A stretch of DNA of 64,000 nt from Adiantum capillus-veneris (lineage: Eukaryota; Streptophyta; Polypodiopsida; Polypodiales; Pteridaceae). The DNA is taken from assembly GCA_014529385.2 (NCBI GenBank), contig CM043944.1, positions 64,872,248-64,936,247 on the forward strand. Direction: 5' to 3'. How positions within the stretch are numbered: position 1 is the first letter of the stretch; each line of letters starts with the position of its first letter. Positions 55,340 to 64,000 of this stretch are shown here, in pieces. Below the pieces are notes generated by a model that did no database searches, was not told the DNA's origin, and saw only the letters and a program-made list of their open reading frames with translations. The translations under genes were made by a program, and so were the position numbers.

Positions 55340-56695
55340 ACCTCATGGAGCATGAATGGAGGCCATGTCTGGCACTCGTGTGCAGATTTTGTATGTCACT
55401 GATGTTTACACAGGTACTGGAAAGGGAAAACCTGATTACTTGGAAACAGTGGATGCCTATTCGCTGATCATTCACAGGTTACCTGTCAACCATTTGGAGG
55501 ATGAACTGCATCATATAGGCTGGAATGCATGCAGTTCCTGCTATGGGGATGCTTCTGTGCAACGTCAATTTCTTATTCTCCCTTCTCTCGTGTCAAGCAT
55601 AGTTTATGTTGTTGATACTGCTAAGAATCCAAAAGCACCCATCCTGCATAAAGTTGTGGAACCTCAAGAAGTCGTAACAAAGACAGGCATAGCATATCCT
55701 AATACATCTCATTGTTTAGTGGATGGAACAATCATGATATCCTGCCTCGATGACAAGGATAGTAATGCTGAGAGAGCTGGGTTTCTGCTCCTCAATCCGG
55801 ATTTTGATGTCTAGGGAAGATGGGAGAGACCAGGACATAGTCCCCACTTTGGGTATGATTTTTGGTATCAGCCTCGTCATAAAACAATGATCAGCTCATC
55901 ATGGGGTGCTCCTTCTGCCTTTACAAAGGGATTCAACCCCCAACATATTGCCGATGGCTTATATGGCTGCCATCTCTTTGTTTATGACTGGCCAGATGGC
56001 ACTTTAAAGCAAACTTTGGAGATTGGAAATACAGGCTTAAGATTTTTATATAATCCTGAAAAGGCGGTTGGCTATGTGGCATGCACATTGAGCAGCACAA
56101 TGGTTCAGTTCTACAAGACTGATGACGGAACTTGGGATCACCATGTTGCCGTAGCAATCCCAGCTTTGAAAATAAAGAACTGGGTGTTGCCCGAAATGCA
56201 AGTGATTATCACAGATTGTATGATCTCTTTGGATGATAGATACCTTTACTTTGTGAATTGGCTCCATGGAGGACAGTACAGTATTGAGGATTCAAAAAAG
56301 CCAGTATTTACAGGGCAGTTGTGGGTAGGTGGTGCCTTCCACCAAGGGAGCAATGTCTTCAAAATTGAGGAGGATGGAGGTCTCTCTCAGACCAATCTTC
56401 CAACAGTGAAGGGAAATCCATTGCGAGGGCCCCCCCAAATGATACAGCTCAGCCTTGATGGGAAGGGCCTTTATGTGAGCACCTCATTGTTCAGTGCTTG
56501 GGACAATTAGTTTTATCCTGAGCTTGTTGATCAAGGATCTCATATATTGCAGATTGATTGTGACACAGAGAAGGGAAGCTTGTCCATCAATCATGACTTT
56601 TTTGTGGACTTTGGGAAGGAGCCAGAGGGGCCAGCTCTTGCGCATGAGGTCCATTACCCTGGGAAGACTGCACATCTGCCATCTTAGTGTGTTGA
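55340..56695 (+). pseudogene. Captured, intronless selenium-binding protein (SBP56 family) sequence
   Basis: Host SBP1-type proteins are about 480-490 residues, act in the cytosol and in plants are linked to selenium, cadmium and thiol chemistry. Here the frame runs EAMSGTRVQILYVTDVYTGT, GKPDYLETVD, HRLPVNHLEDELHHIGWNAC, SSCYGDASV (the CxxC motif), SHCLVDG, then TAG at 55812-55814, WERPGHSPHFGYDFWYQPRH, SSWGAPSAFTKGFNPQHIAD, ISLDDRYLYFVNWLHGG, PPQMIQLSLDGKGLYVSTSL, TAG at 56508-56510, and [21 protein letters not shown] final one-base frameshift near 56662 precedes the C-terminal DCTS and a stop at 56693-56695. The first ~25-30 residues of the family are missing. No introns interrupt the match, although plant SBP genes normally have them, so it looks like a reverse-transcribed mRNA. 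It lies between the LTRs of element S, downstream of its ORF. Confidence 0.92.
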
Positions 56696-57312
56696 TGGGA
56701 GGAGGTGCTACAATACAGATGGGCCAAAAAGGAAAGGTGGCAGTCTGAAGATGGTTCGCCGTCTAGCACTGAGGATTGAATGCAAGAACGATCATGTGTA
56801 TTGTGTCAGATTGATTCACATGTATGCACTCTCGTGGCTTGGACTGAACTTTGCGAACATAAGAGGATGTGGGAGGAGAACACTTTCATTGTTCCCAAAT
56901 GCTACTGCTGAGCATGAATGCTCTAGCAGACTGGGGGTTGGGCAAACTATGTTAGGTGTTTTTTTGTTGAGCAATTCTGAGATCCCGACTCCGCTTGATG
57001 CTTGTCGCTGGGCATATGGACGATATAGATGTGGTGCGTAAGTGCTGATTGTAGCCGTCTTTCATCCCAACTCATGTAGACTCGGCACAATCAAAGTTTA
57101 GATTGGTCGTGCTTCAAGGTTTTTCTGGTTTCCATGCGCAAGTTGTATATGATGCCCATATTCAGTGGTGCTTGCAGTGTCCGCACTTCAATTAATCGGC
57201 TTATGCCTCAGTTTTTTCGGTGCTCTTGGAGTTTTACTTCTTTGGGGGTAAGAATATAGCATGCCACCAGGTCATTAAGGCAATATATGAGTGCTTTAAA
57301 AAAGAGGGAAAC
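56696..57312. other. 3' internal part of element S up to its polypurine tract
   Basis: I see no gene. It may include 3' UTR of the captured mRNA. It ends in the PPT AAAAAAGAGGGAAAC (57298-57312), directly followed by the 3' LTR. A second purine-rich GACTGGGGGTTGGGC lies near 56929. Confidence 0.55.
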
Positions 57313-57458
57313 TGCTAATGAGAGGGGAGGCCTTGAAAAACGTTTTTAGCAATTAGCCATTGTGGCAAGCAGTCGGGTCCTTGGGTCAGCGGGAGTGAAA
57401 TGGCCCGCAGGACAAGAAAGCTTGTGCTCCTAGCTTTTGAACAAGAGGCCTGTAGAGC

Positions 57459-57499
<41 letters not shown>

Positions 57500-58192
57500 G
57501 AGCAACCGAGTTGGAGGTGCCCGCGATGTGTGGTGGTAGTAGCGCTTCTGAGATGGTTTGTGTGTGAGAGCGCCCACCTTGGGGAGAGCATGTATGTACG
57601 ATTGGACAGGTTGCAAGCTGATCTGTGATAATTTTCAAGTGCTCCCCTCTTTGATGAGTCAAAACACGTTTTGCTATGTATCAGCAGCAAGCAAGGACGT
57701 TGTGGTGATGAGGTGGTTGCAAAAGAGAGAGCTTTGGGCTGAAGAATGTATGCTCTTGTTGGATTGCTTCAAGTCATCTATGGGCTGATTGGTGATGGCC
57801 TATGTTGCAAGTTTGAGAGCAAGAAAGAGGCTATGAGAGCCATGCTAATGTCTAAACGGACATCTGATGCGGAGTTTGCTTGATAGAAGGTTGAATCTAT
57901 GTTGAGGGATTGTGGTGAAGATGAAAGGCTGTAGATATTCTTGGGTATGCATCTCATTGTCTCTCCAACAGGGTGTGGTCTATGGGTGTTGTAATGCCAG
58001 GCCATAGTTAATTTTCCTTCCTTGAGCTTGTGGTCGGCGGGTGTTGTAAAGCCTTATGGCCGGGGGTTTGAGGTGCAAGTTTGGAGAGTGTCTCTAAGGT
58101 CATGCTGCAGGTGTTTTGAGTAGGTGGTTCCGTGCTCTCGAGCTGGCAGAGAGGCCAAGCTATAGAGGTGTTGTGTTCCGGTTTTCTTCTAT
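57313..58192 (+). repeat. 3' LTR of element S (880 bp)
   Basis: TGCTAATGAG...CTTCTATCA, a direct repeat of 52951-53792, preceded by a purine tract. A pure (TG)n run lies at about 57461-57497. Bases flanking the element (GAAAC on the left, GCGTC on the right) do not form a target-site duplication. Confidence 0.88.
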
Positions 58193-58264
58193 CAGCGTCA
58201 AAGGCTCTCACATAAAAGGAGAGGTGCAACCATAGGTTCATGGCATAGGCGCGAAGGAGGTAAC

Positions 58265-60762
58265 CGCTATGCTAAGTGAAGATTTGACCAAGCAAGGGAG
58301 AGAAGGCTATGTCAAACTATGTGCCTCTTTTCCAAATCTGTTTGCGACAAAGTACAAGGATCTACGAGGAGCAAAGGGTGTAGAGCACAAGATAATCCCC
58401 AGAGAAGGGTACAAACTAAAGGTGCAGAAGCTAAGGAGGTTAGGGGAGATTCAAAAGGAAGCCCTTTGGCAAGAAATTAATCAGCTGTTGGATGCAGGTA
58501 TCATATACCTGTGAGGAGTCTGAGTGGGTTTCTCCGGTGGTTATCACCCTTATGAATAATGGGAAATGGTAGGTGTGCGTCGACTACAAGCCATTGAATG
58601 CAACAACCAAGAGGAACCACTATCCGTTGCCGTTTCAAGATGAAATCTTGAATGAGGTGGTAGGTCATGAGAGATATTCTATCATGGATGATTTTTTAGG
58701 GTACTTTTAGATAGGGATTGCTCTTGAAGTCCAGCTGAAGACGACGTTTATCTCTCCATGGGGATGCTTTACCTATTGTAGGATGCCATTCGGTTTGGTG
58801 AATGCCTATGCCACCTTCTAAGAGTGGATGAACAGGGTGCTTGGTCCCTACTTGGGCAGGTTTATTTGGGTTATCATGGACGACATTGGGTGCTATAGTT
58901 CAAGAGCGGATCATTTACCGAAGCTATGGCTATGCTTTCAGAGGCTTGACGAAGGAGATCAATTGAACCCTAAGAAGTGCAAGTTAGCGCAGCCTCAAGC
59001 ACAATTGTTAGGTCATGTGGTGTCACAAAACGGAATTGAAGTGGATCTGGAGAAGGTCAAGGATCTAGTCTTGATGGAGTCTCCCTCCAGTGCACAAGGT
59101 TTGGCCTCCTTTGTGCATAAGCTAAAGTATTTGTTACTCTTCTTTGGATGCTGTCGTAGTATGTGTATCCTCTCCAAAAGAGGACTCAGTAGGTGCATAG
59201 TGTTGAGTGGGACAAAAGTCTAGGTTTGAAGCAATGCATCGAATTTGGTAAATTTCCAAATTGGTGGTCAAGGGTGATGCATTATTGGTCATTAAGCAAT
59301 TGTTAGGCCAATTACTTAAAGCATTGGTTCTTTGCTATCAAGAAGCTGTTGAAGTTCTTCAAGGAGATCTAATTTAAGCATGTGAAGAGAGAACAGAACC
59401 AAGAGGCGGACCAGTTAGCAAGCCGCAAAGTGCAGATATATGTTGCAGATATATATGTGGCCCTAGAATCTTACACAGATAGAGAATCAGTGAAGGAAGT
59501 AGAATGTTTTCTAGGTACAGGGCAGTGTTCGGAAGGTTTGTCATAGTTGTAGAGGAGGAGGATAATACAAAAGGCTCGCAAGTTTACATTAGTAGGTGAA
59601 GACCTAATGACCTACGGGCGAAATGGAATCCTCAGGAGAGTGCTCTATAAAGAAAAAATTTAGCTTGGTGTTGGAGCAATGTCATGAGGAGAGCGGACAC
59701 TAGGGAGAAGATCAGGTACTGTTTTGAGTATTGAGAGCGGGTTTTTGGTGGCCTTCAATAGTGAAGGATGTACACTATTGGTGCAAGACCTGCCACGAAT
59801 GTCAAACTATGGGAGAGAGGTGTTTGGTAGCTGAGTTGCAGGGAGCCATTGTTGCTTAAAATTCTTTCAAGAAGTGGGGTTTGACGCCATCTGTCCACTC
59901 CCAAAGTCTACAAGCGGTAAGAAATATGTTGTGGTAGTCATTGACTACCTCATTAGGTGGGTTCACACCAGAGCGGTGAAAGAGGTAAATGCATAGGTTG
60001 TAGCCCAATTTGTTTTTGATAACATATGTTGCCATTTTGGGGTGCCATGGGTACTCATCTCTGATAGAAGTCAAAGATTCATGAGTAAGCTTATGCAAGC
60101 ATTGGTGGAGAAACTAAAGATTCAACATCGGCTTTCGTTGCCTTACCATCCGCAATGCAATGGTCTTGTGGAGAGAGCCAATGGTCAAATCATCAAGATG
60201 CTAACGAAGTATGTGTACAAGCAGGAGACAGAGTGGGAGGTCAATCTAGAGAAGTGTATATGGGCGTACAGGACGTCCTACAAAGTGGCAACCAACTTTA
60301 CTCCAGTTGAGTTGGTTTATGGTAAGGAGGCAGTGATGCCAATGCATGCACAGCTAGGTGCTTTGAAAGGTATAGCTAGGTGCTTTGAAAGGTATGTAGC
60401 ACATCAATGCAACTCCACAAGATAGGATTGTAAGCCTTGAGACATTACAAATGGATAGGGAAGTAGCAACGTCCTACTATGTGAAGCAACAAAAGAAGAG
60501 GGTGACCAAAGTCAACAAAAGTATGCCAGACAAGAAGGTAGAAGAAGGAGACCTGGTGATGAAGTATGAAAGCTACTTGGACTTCACCTTTCAGAAGAAG
60601 TTTAAAAAGAAGTGGACGGTTCCGTACAAGGTGTAGAAGGCCTTTCTGAATGGGACCTATCCACTTGTGAGAGCTAATGGTAAGCTTCTCATGCACAGGG
60701 TAAATGGTACACGGCTCAAGCTGTACTTTGACAGAGGAGTGGTGCCTGATGTGCATCAGTAG
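58265..60762 (+). pseudogene. Element E pol, heavily decayed Tat-like Ty3/gypsy
   Basis: The order of matches is LCASFPNLFATKYKDLRGAK and KLKVQKLRRLGEIQKEALWQ (pre-RT region as in element B), RT blocks with stops (GCFTYCRMPFGLVNA-like; VIMDDIGCYSSRADHL), LNPKKCKLAQPQAQLLGHVV, then a short remnant of the archaeal-type RNase H (VKGDALLVIKQLLG near 59265). The integrase follows: a zinc-finger region, DAICPLPKS, LISDRSQRFMSK, NGLVERANGQIIKML (60160s), AYRTSYKVATNFTPVELVYG and a C-terminal module (FTFQKKFKKKWTVPYKV, NGTYPLVRANGK) to a stop at about 60760. Nonsense codons, frameshifts and deletions (most of the first RNase H is gone) are throughout. A purine tract (ACGGGGGAGGCAA) at about 60773 is a possible PPT. 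Confidence 0.9.
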
Positions 60763-62153
60763 ATTGTAACCAACGGGGGAGGCAACCCACCTAGAAGCAT
60801 GCAATGTGTAGGGAAGAAAAAACTTTGTACATAGCGTGTACATATGGTTATGGTTATGTGAGTGCTTTTGGTTGTTTGTTTAATGTGGCAGTTTTTCAAG
60901 TTTTGTGAATATGCTTTTGGTCTAACATAAATAGCCGACAAGGGGACTGGGCAATGATGGTACATCCAAATTAAGCCCGTGCTGAGAAGTGTGCAATGCC
61001 AGGTTAAGGGTGCTAGCAGGTGCAGGACCAAGTGCTAAAGCAAGTATCAAGACCCTGGGCAGGCTAGTAGCAGCGGAGATGTATGCCTGATGTGTTTTTT
61101 TATGCCAAGAAGACTCCAAATGTGCTAAAGGAGATTATTAGTCAAAGTTTCCAAAGTGCGGAAATAATGCTTGGTAGCATAGTGCTCGAGATACTCTAGA
61201 AGCCTATCCAAATGGCTCGTCAAACAGAGCCATGGTGTGAAAGATGGAGCTCTCCCAAGTTGGAAGATCTTGCAGATCCCCGATGAACAGGGTAGGCATG
61301 AGCAGGTAGGTGGTCAAAGATGGTGCAAGGGGATAGGGATGTAGAGATCGAGTTGCGGGAGCATGCCGGTCTTCTCAGATCATCAATCGGAGCTCCAGAG
61401 GAAAAGATATGGCCAGTGGAAGATTTGCCGGGGGCCAGTTATGAGCCGAGTTGACCGCATTGAAAGTTGTGCCATTTTCCGTTTTATTAGGCTGAAAAGA
61501 GTTATCAAAAAATTACAGCTCGTAGATCTAAGTCATGGACACAAGATGCGTCCAATTCAAATTGGGAGACGATCACGACATAGACAAGTCGAGTTTTTTT
61601 CTACTTTTATGGATCACCGCTCGAGGGCGTGAAGTGGTCAGGATGCAACAAAGTTCTCTAGGTTTGAAAAAAAAAAAAAGAACTTTCAGTATGGCAAGGC
61701 CGAACGAGAATTCAAAAAGCTCGACTGCATGTAGAGCACTACAACATGGGAAACAAAAGTTTAAAAACCCCTTGGTAATTGATTGTAAAGTCAAACAAGT
61801 GATAAAATCACGAGGCCTGCCTCTGAAGCTCCAAATTGATAGAAAGATAATCAATATCTCATTTTAAAATGTTATCACTTCAAGCTATTGCATTTGTTCT
61901 GTGAGTAGCCCTTGAAAAAGAATTCTCCATTGTGACGTTAAGAAATGTAATTTTTTGTTGGCCTATTTTTGCAATGAAAATGTGGAAGCATGGCAATCAC
62001 CACATACAAATGTTGTCTAATATTATATAATGGTCAACATGTTGATACAACACTTTTGATGAAGGCCAAAACTAACTCTATTGCAAGTAGTAAAGCTTTA
62101 AGCTTAGATTTTGTGGTAGAAAGCATGGCCTAGGACAACCCAAACATGGGCAC
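60763..62153. other. Region after element E pol, possibly LTR-derived; no gene seen
   Basis: The position right after a PPT-like tract suggests 3' LTR sequence of element E, but no second copy is in the window to prove it. Short frames lack motifs. An A-rich run lies near 61668. Confidence 0.4.
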
Positions 62154-62667
62154 TTACCACTCCAAAAAAGAAGCGACCTGCTGAAAATTATTGCCATCAG
62201 CAGCATCCTTCAAAAGTGCCTCTGATTGGCCAACAGTGCTAGGAGGCTCCAATGTGCCCGAGAAGCTAGCATGCTCAGGATTGCTAGGCCTCCACCAAAA
62301 CAATCCTTTCATAAGCTCTTGAGGAGGAAGCAAACCTTTGACAACTTGCTGAGAGATCGAACCATTGTAGCTAGTAAGCATTCCTGACCCCTTCTCGAAC
62401 TTTTATGCTACAAGACACCCCCCCCCCCCCCCCCCATCATTTCTTCCGCCCATCCAACTCATCCTCCTCCTCCTTGGATAACAAGCTCTCAAATGTTTTT
62501 CTCTTGATTGATTTCTTAACTTCGGGCTGCTTACTCTGGGACTTTTCATTGCTACTCGCATTAAGAGATGACGGACCTGTTGTTTTCTTCCTGTAGTAAT
62601 TACTGTCCAATGGTCTTTGTATGCTGAATGAAAACTGGAAACTCTGCCAAAAAATGAACGAAACCAA
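62154..62667 (-). pseudogene. Coding-like remnant in two blocks, unidentified
   Basis: Two minus-strand blocks read like real protein but I cannot name them. The upstream block (62437-62667) follows a TTTTTTGGCAG acceptor-like site and reads FQFSFSIQRPLDSNYYRKKT, then KKSIKRKTFESLLSKEEEDE. The downstream block (62154-62402) reads KFEKGSGMLTSYNGSIS, QQVVKGLLPPQELMKGLFWW, RPSNPEHASFSGTLEPP and FQQVASFLEW before its stop. They are in different frames, separated by an 18-base poly-G (minus strand) and a TAA, so slippage in the homopolymer or an intron may lie between them. The surrounding frames do not look coding. Confidence 0.3.
62418..62435. repeat. Homopolymer (C)18
   Basis: Eighteen uninterrupted C on the plus strand. 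The length may be a sequencing or assembly approximation. Confidence 0.9.
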
Positions 62668-62669
62668 GT

Positions 62670-63922
62670 GATGTGTTGTTCATAACAAGACATATTGTGA
62701 AAGGCTTCCATACAACAGGCAAGAAGAAAATGAGGAGGACGATGAGCATGGAAGGGACGGAAGGGAGACGAGGAGATGTAGAATGACGAGCATGGAGGAC
62801 GACGAGCATGAATGTGCAAAGCGATCAATATGCATTGACGTGGCTCTTGCGTGGAGGCTCCAAATTTCCACCACAAAGTTAAGACAACCATCATGATTCA
62901 TCACCCTCCACTCCAGCTACTTTTAATTTTTAATTCGACATCCTAGAAAGCATCACCCACCACTTAATTTTTTCTTTATCACAAATCAAATAAAATTGTT
63001 TTTTGGGAGGCTTCACTAAGGCCTCAACCCTTGGTATACAAAAAATTGTCTATTTTTAAAAATTACCTCCTTCTTGGCCTGTGGAAGGCCATTGGATTCA
63101 TTGTGCAAAGTTGTTGCAAAACTGAGGCCGTTGGATTCTTTGGCTAGATGAGCGCTACATGGCAAGGTTCTTTGTAAAATATCTTTGTTGTCACTTTTGT
63201 TTCCTTACATCACCTTCTTTGAGAGACAAGTGTCCCTAAGGGATTCAAAAGTCTTGTGAATAGAAAGCTTAAACTAAGGCAGCATTTACTTTGTCTGCAT
63301 GCTTGAAAATGACTTCTATACTTTTATACTATATATAAAGCAGCTTAAATTTTTTAAGGAAGGAGAGACCCTTTATGTGTCACTCACTGCTTCATTTAAG
63401 AAAAAACCTCATAAGACCTCTATTTTAAAATGCAAAACTCAAAGGTACGAAGATTTAAAATGCAAAAGTGAATAGTAACATTGCAAAAAATGAAAAGACT
63501 TTTGGGAATTGAACATTAGAAAATTTCGGAGGTCATTTGGAGGGCCTTGTAAGAAATTGTATTTCTCTCTCTAGAAACTTTTTTTAAAATGCACTTGCAC
63601 CTTGTGAGTACGTCCAAAAGGACAACCAGACACTCTAAAAAGTAGATTTATATTCCTAATCGTCCTTGAAAACGGTCACTTTTTTATTTAATGCGAGTGT
63701 CTTTTTCAGGAGGAAGGTGCGGCGCATTCAATGCAGCTTATGTCATCACTGAAAGTTGAAAAGTCACAAACTGTAAAATAGTGATAGATTTTGAGGATTT
63801 TGACACCACCAATGCATCCGGAACGCCAAAATACCCTAAAAACGAAAGTCTACTTGTTTCATTCCGACATCCGGAGAGGCAAAAAATGTCAAAAAACCCC
63901 CAAAAATGGGCTTTTTACTTAA
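62670..63922. other. AT-rich stretch, no gene seen; LTR-like motif near 63800
   Basis: There are no convincing frames. Around 63800-63870 the order GACACCACC, CGGAACGCC and ATTCCGACATCCGGAG resembles, distantly, the GACAACACC, CGGAACGCC and AATCCGACCTCGGATGAG order in the element-B LTR at 6526-6602. It may be an old LTR of a related element running off the window. Confidence 0.4.
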
Positions 63923-63970
63923 GGCGCGCGAGGAGGCATTCTAAAATTTTAGAATGCCCCTCTGCGCGCC
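63923..63970. repeat. 48-bp near-perfect hairpin
   Basis: GGCGCGC and GCGCGCC form the base, and GCATTCTAAAA/TTTTAGAATGC the tip, with only two mismatched and two wobble positions and no loop spacer. Confidence 0.9.
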
Positions 63971-64000
63971 GTTAGTACAAAGCTCCTTTTAGTGATTTTT

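Noticed and set aside
55340-56695. A functional host selenium-binding protein gene
   Set aside because: It lacks the N-terminus, has two in-frame TAG codons and a terminal frameshift, has no introns and lies between retroelement LTRs.

Overview
This window is nuclear DNA from a land plant with a large, transposon-rich genome. The evidence is Ty3/gypsy, Ty1/copia and chromovirus remnants, CACTA (En/Spm) elements with GT-AG introns, a Helitron carrying an RPA-like gene, a LINE reverse transcriptase and a plant-type selenium-binding-protein sequence. A fern, lycophyte or gymnosperm would fit, but I cannot decide between them. I see no tRNA, rRNA, CRISPR array or convincing ordinary host gene. 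Almost every coding region belongs to a mobile element, and most are broken.

Layout. 1-1032 (-): long broken frame of unknown, retroelement-like character. 2.05-2.73 kb (+): LINE RT fragment. 2.73-3.26 kb (-): chromovirus 3' end (chromodomain, PPT, short LTR). 4.49-5.33 kb (+): unrecognised 280-codon ORF ending at a splice-donor-like site, then a ~100-bp tandem array to 6.12 kb. 6.12-7.2 kb: antisense LTR of element B. 7.2-11.98 kb (-): element A', a Ty3/gypsy 3' LTR plus pol. 11.98-19.74 kb (+): element A of the same family, head to head with A' (2.66-kb LTR, PBS, 72-codon leader ORF, gag, pol broken off in integrase). 20.07-24.96 kb (+): CACTA copy 1, with a decayed tnp2-type gene and an apparently intact three-exon second gene. 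25.07-32.24 kb (+): element B, a Ty3/gypsy element with gag and pol in one frame, split by an antisense solo LTR of its own family. 32.24-35.89 kb (+): CACTA copy 2, 5'-truncated, fused to B's 3' LTR. 37.8-38.07 kb (-): chromovirus-type LTR plus PBS. 39.9-42.6 kb: mosaic of copia RT, antisense gypsy protease and a gypsy pol (element D). 43.4-50.2 kb (-): Helitron (RepHel plus RPA-like gene). 51.6-52.6 kb: GC-rich 171-bp-period repeats. 52.95-58.19 kb (+): element S, an LTR element holding an unrecognised ORF and an intronless, broken copy of a selenium-binding-protein (SBP56) gene. 58.26-60.76 kb (+): decayed gypsy pol (element E). 62.15-62.67 kb (-): small coding-like remnant.

How it fits together. 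Elements A, A', B and E are Tat-like Ty3/gypsy elements with two RNase H domains. In A and B the older RNase H has lost catalytic aspartates, while single-RNase-H element D keeps them. A and B also share a 72-codon ORF between PBS and gag that is better conserved than gag. CACTA, gypsy and LTR pieces are joined by nested insertion and illegitimate recombination.

Best candidates for novelty: the conserved pre-gag leader ORF, the SBP56 capture by element S with its unknown ORF, and the Helitron with a DUF6570-type N-terminus plus an RPA gene.
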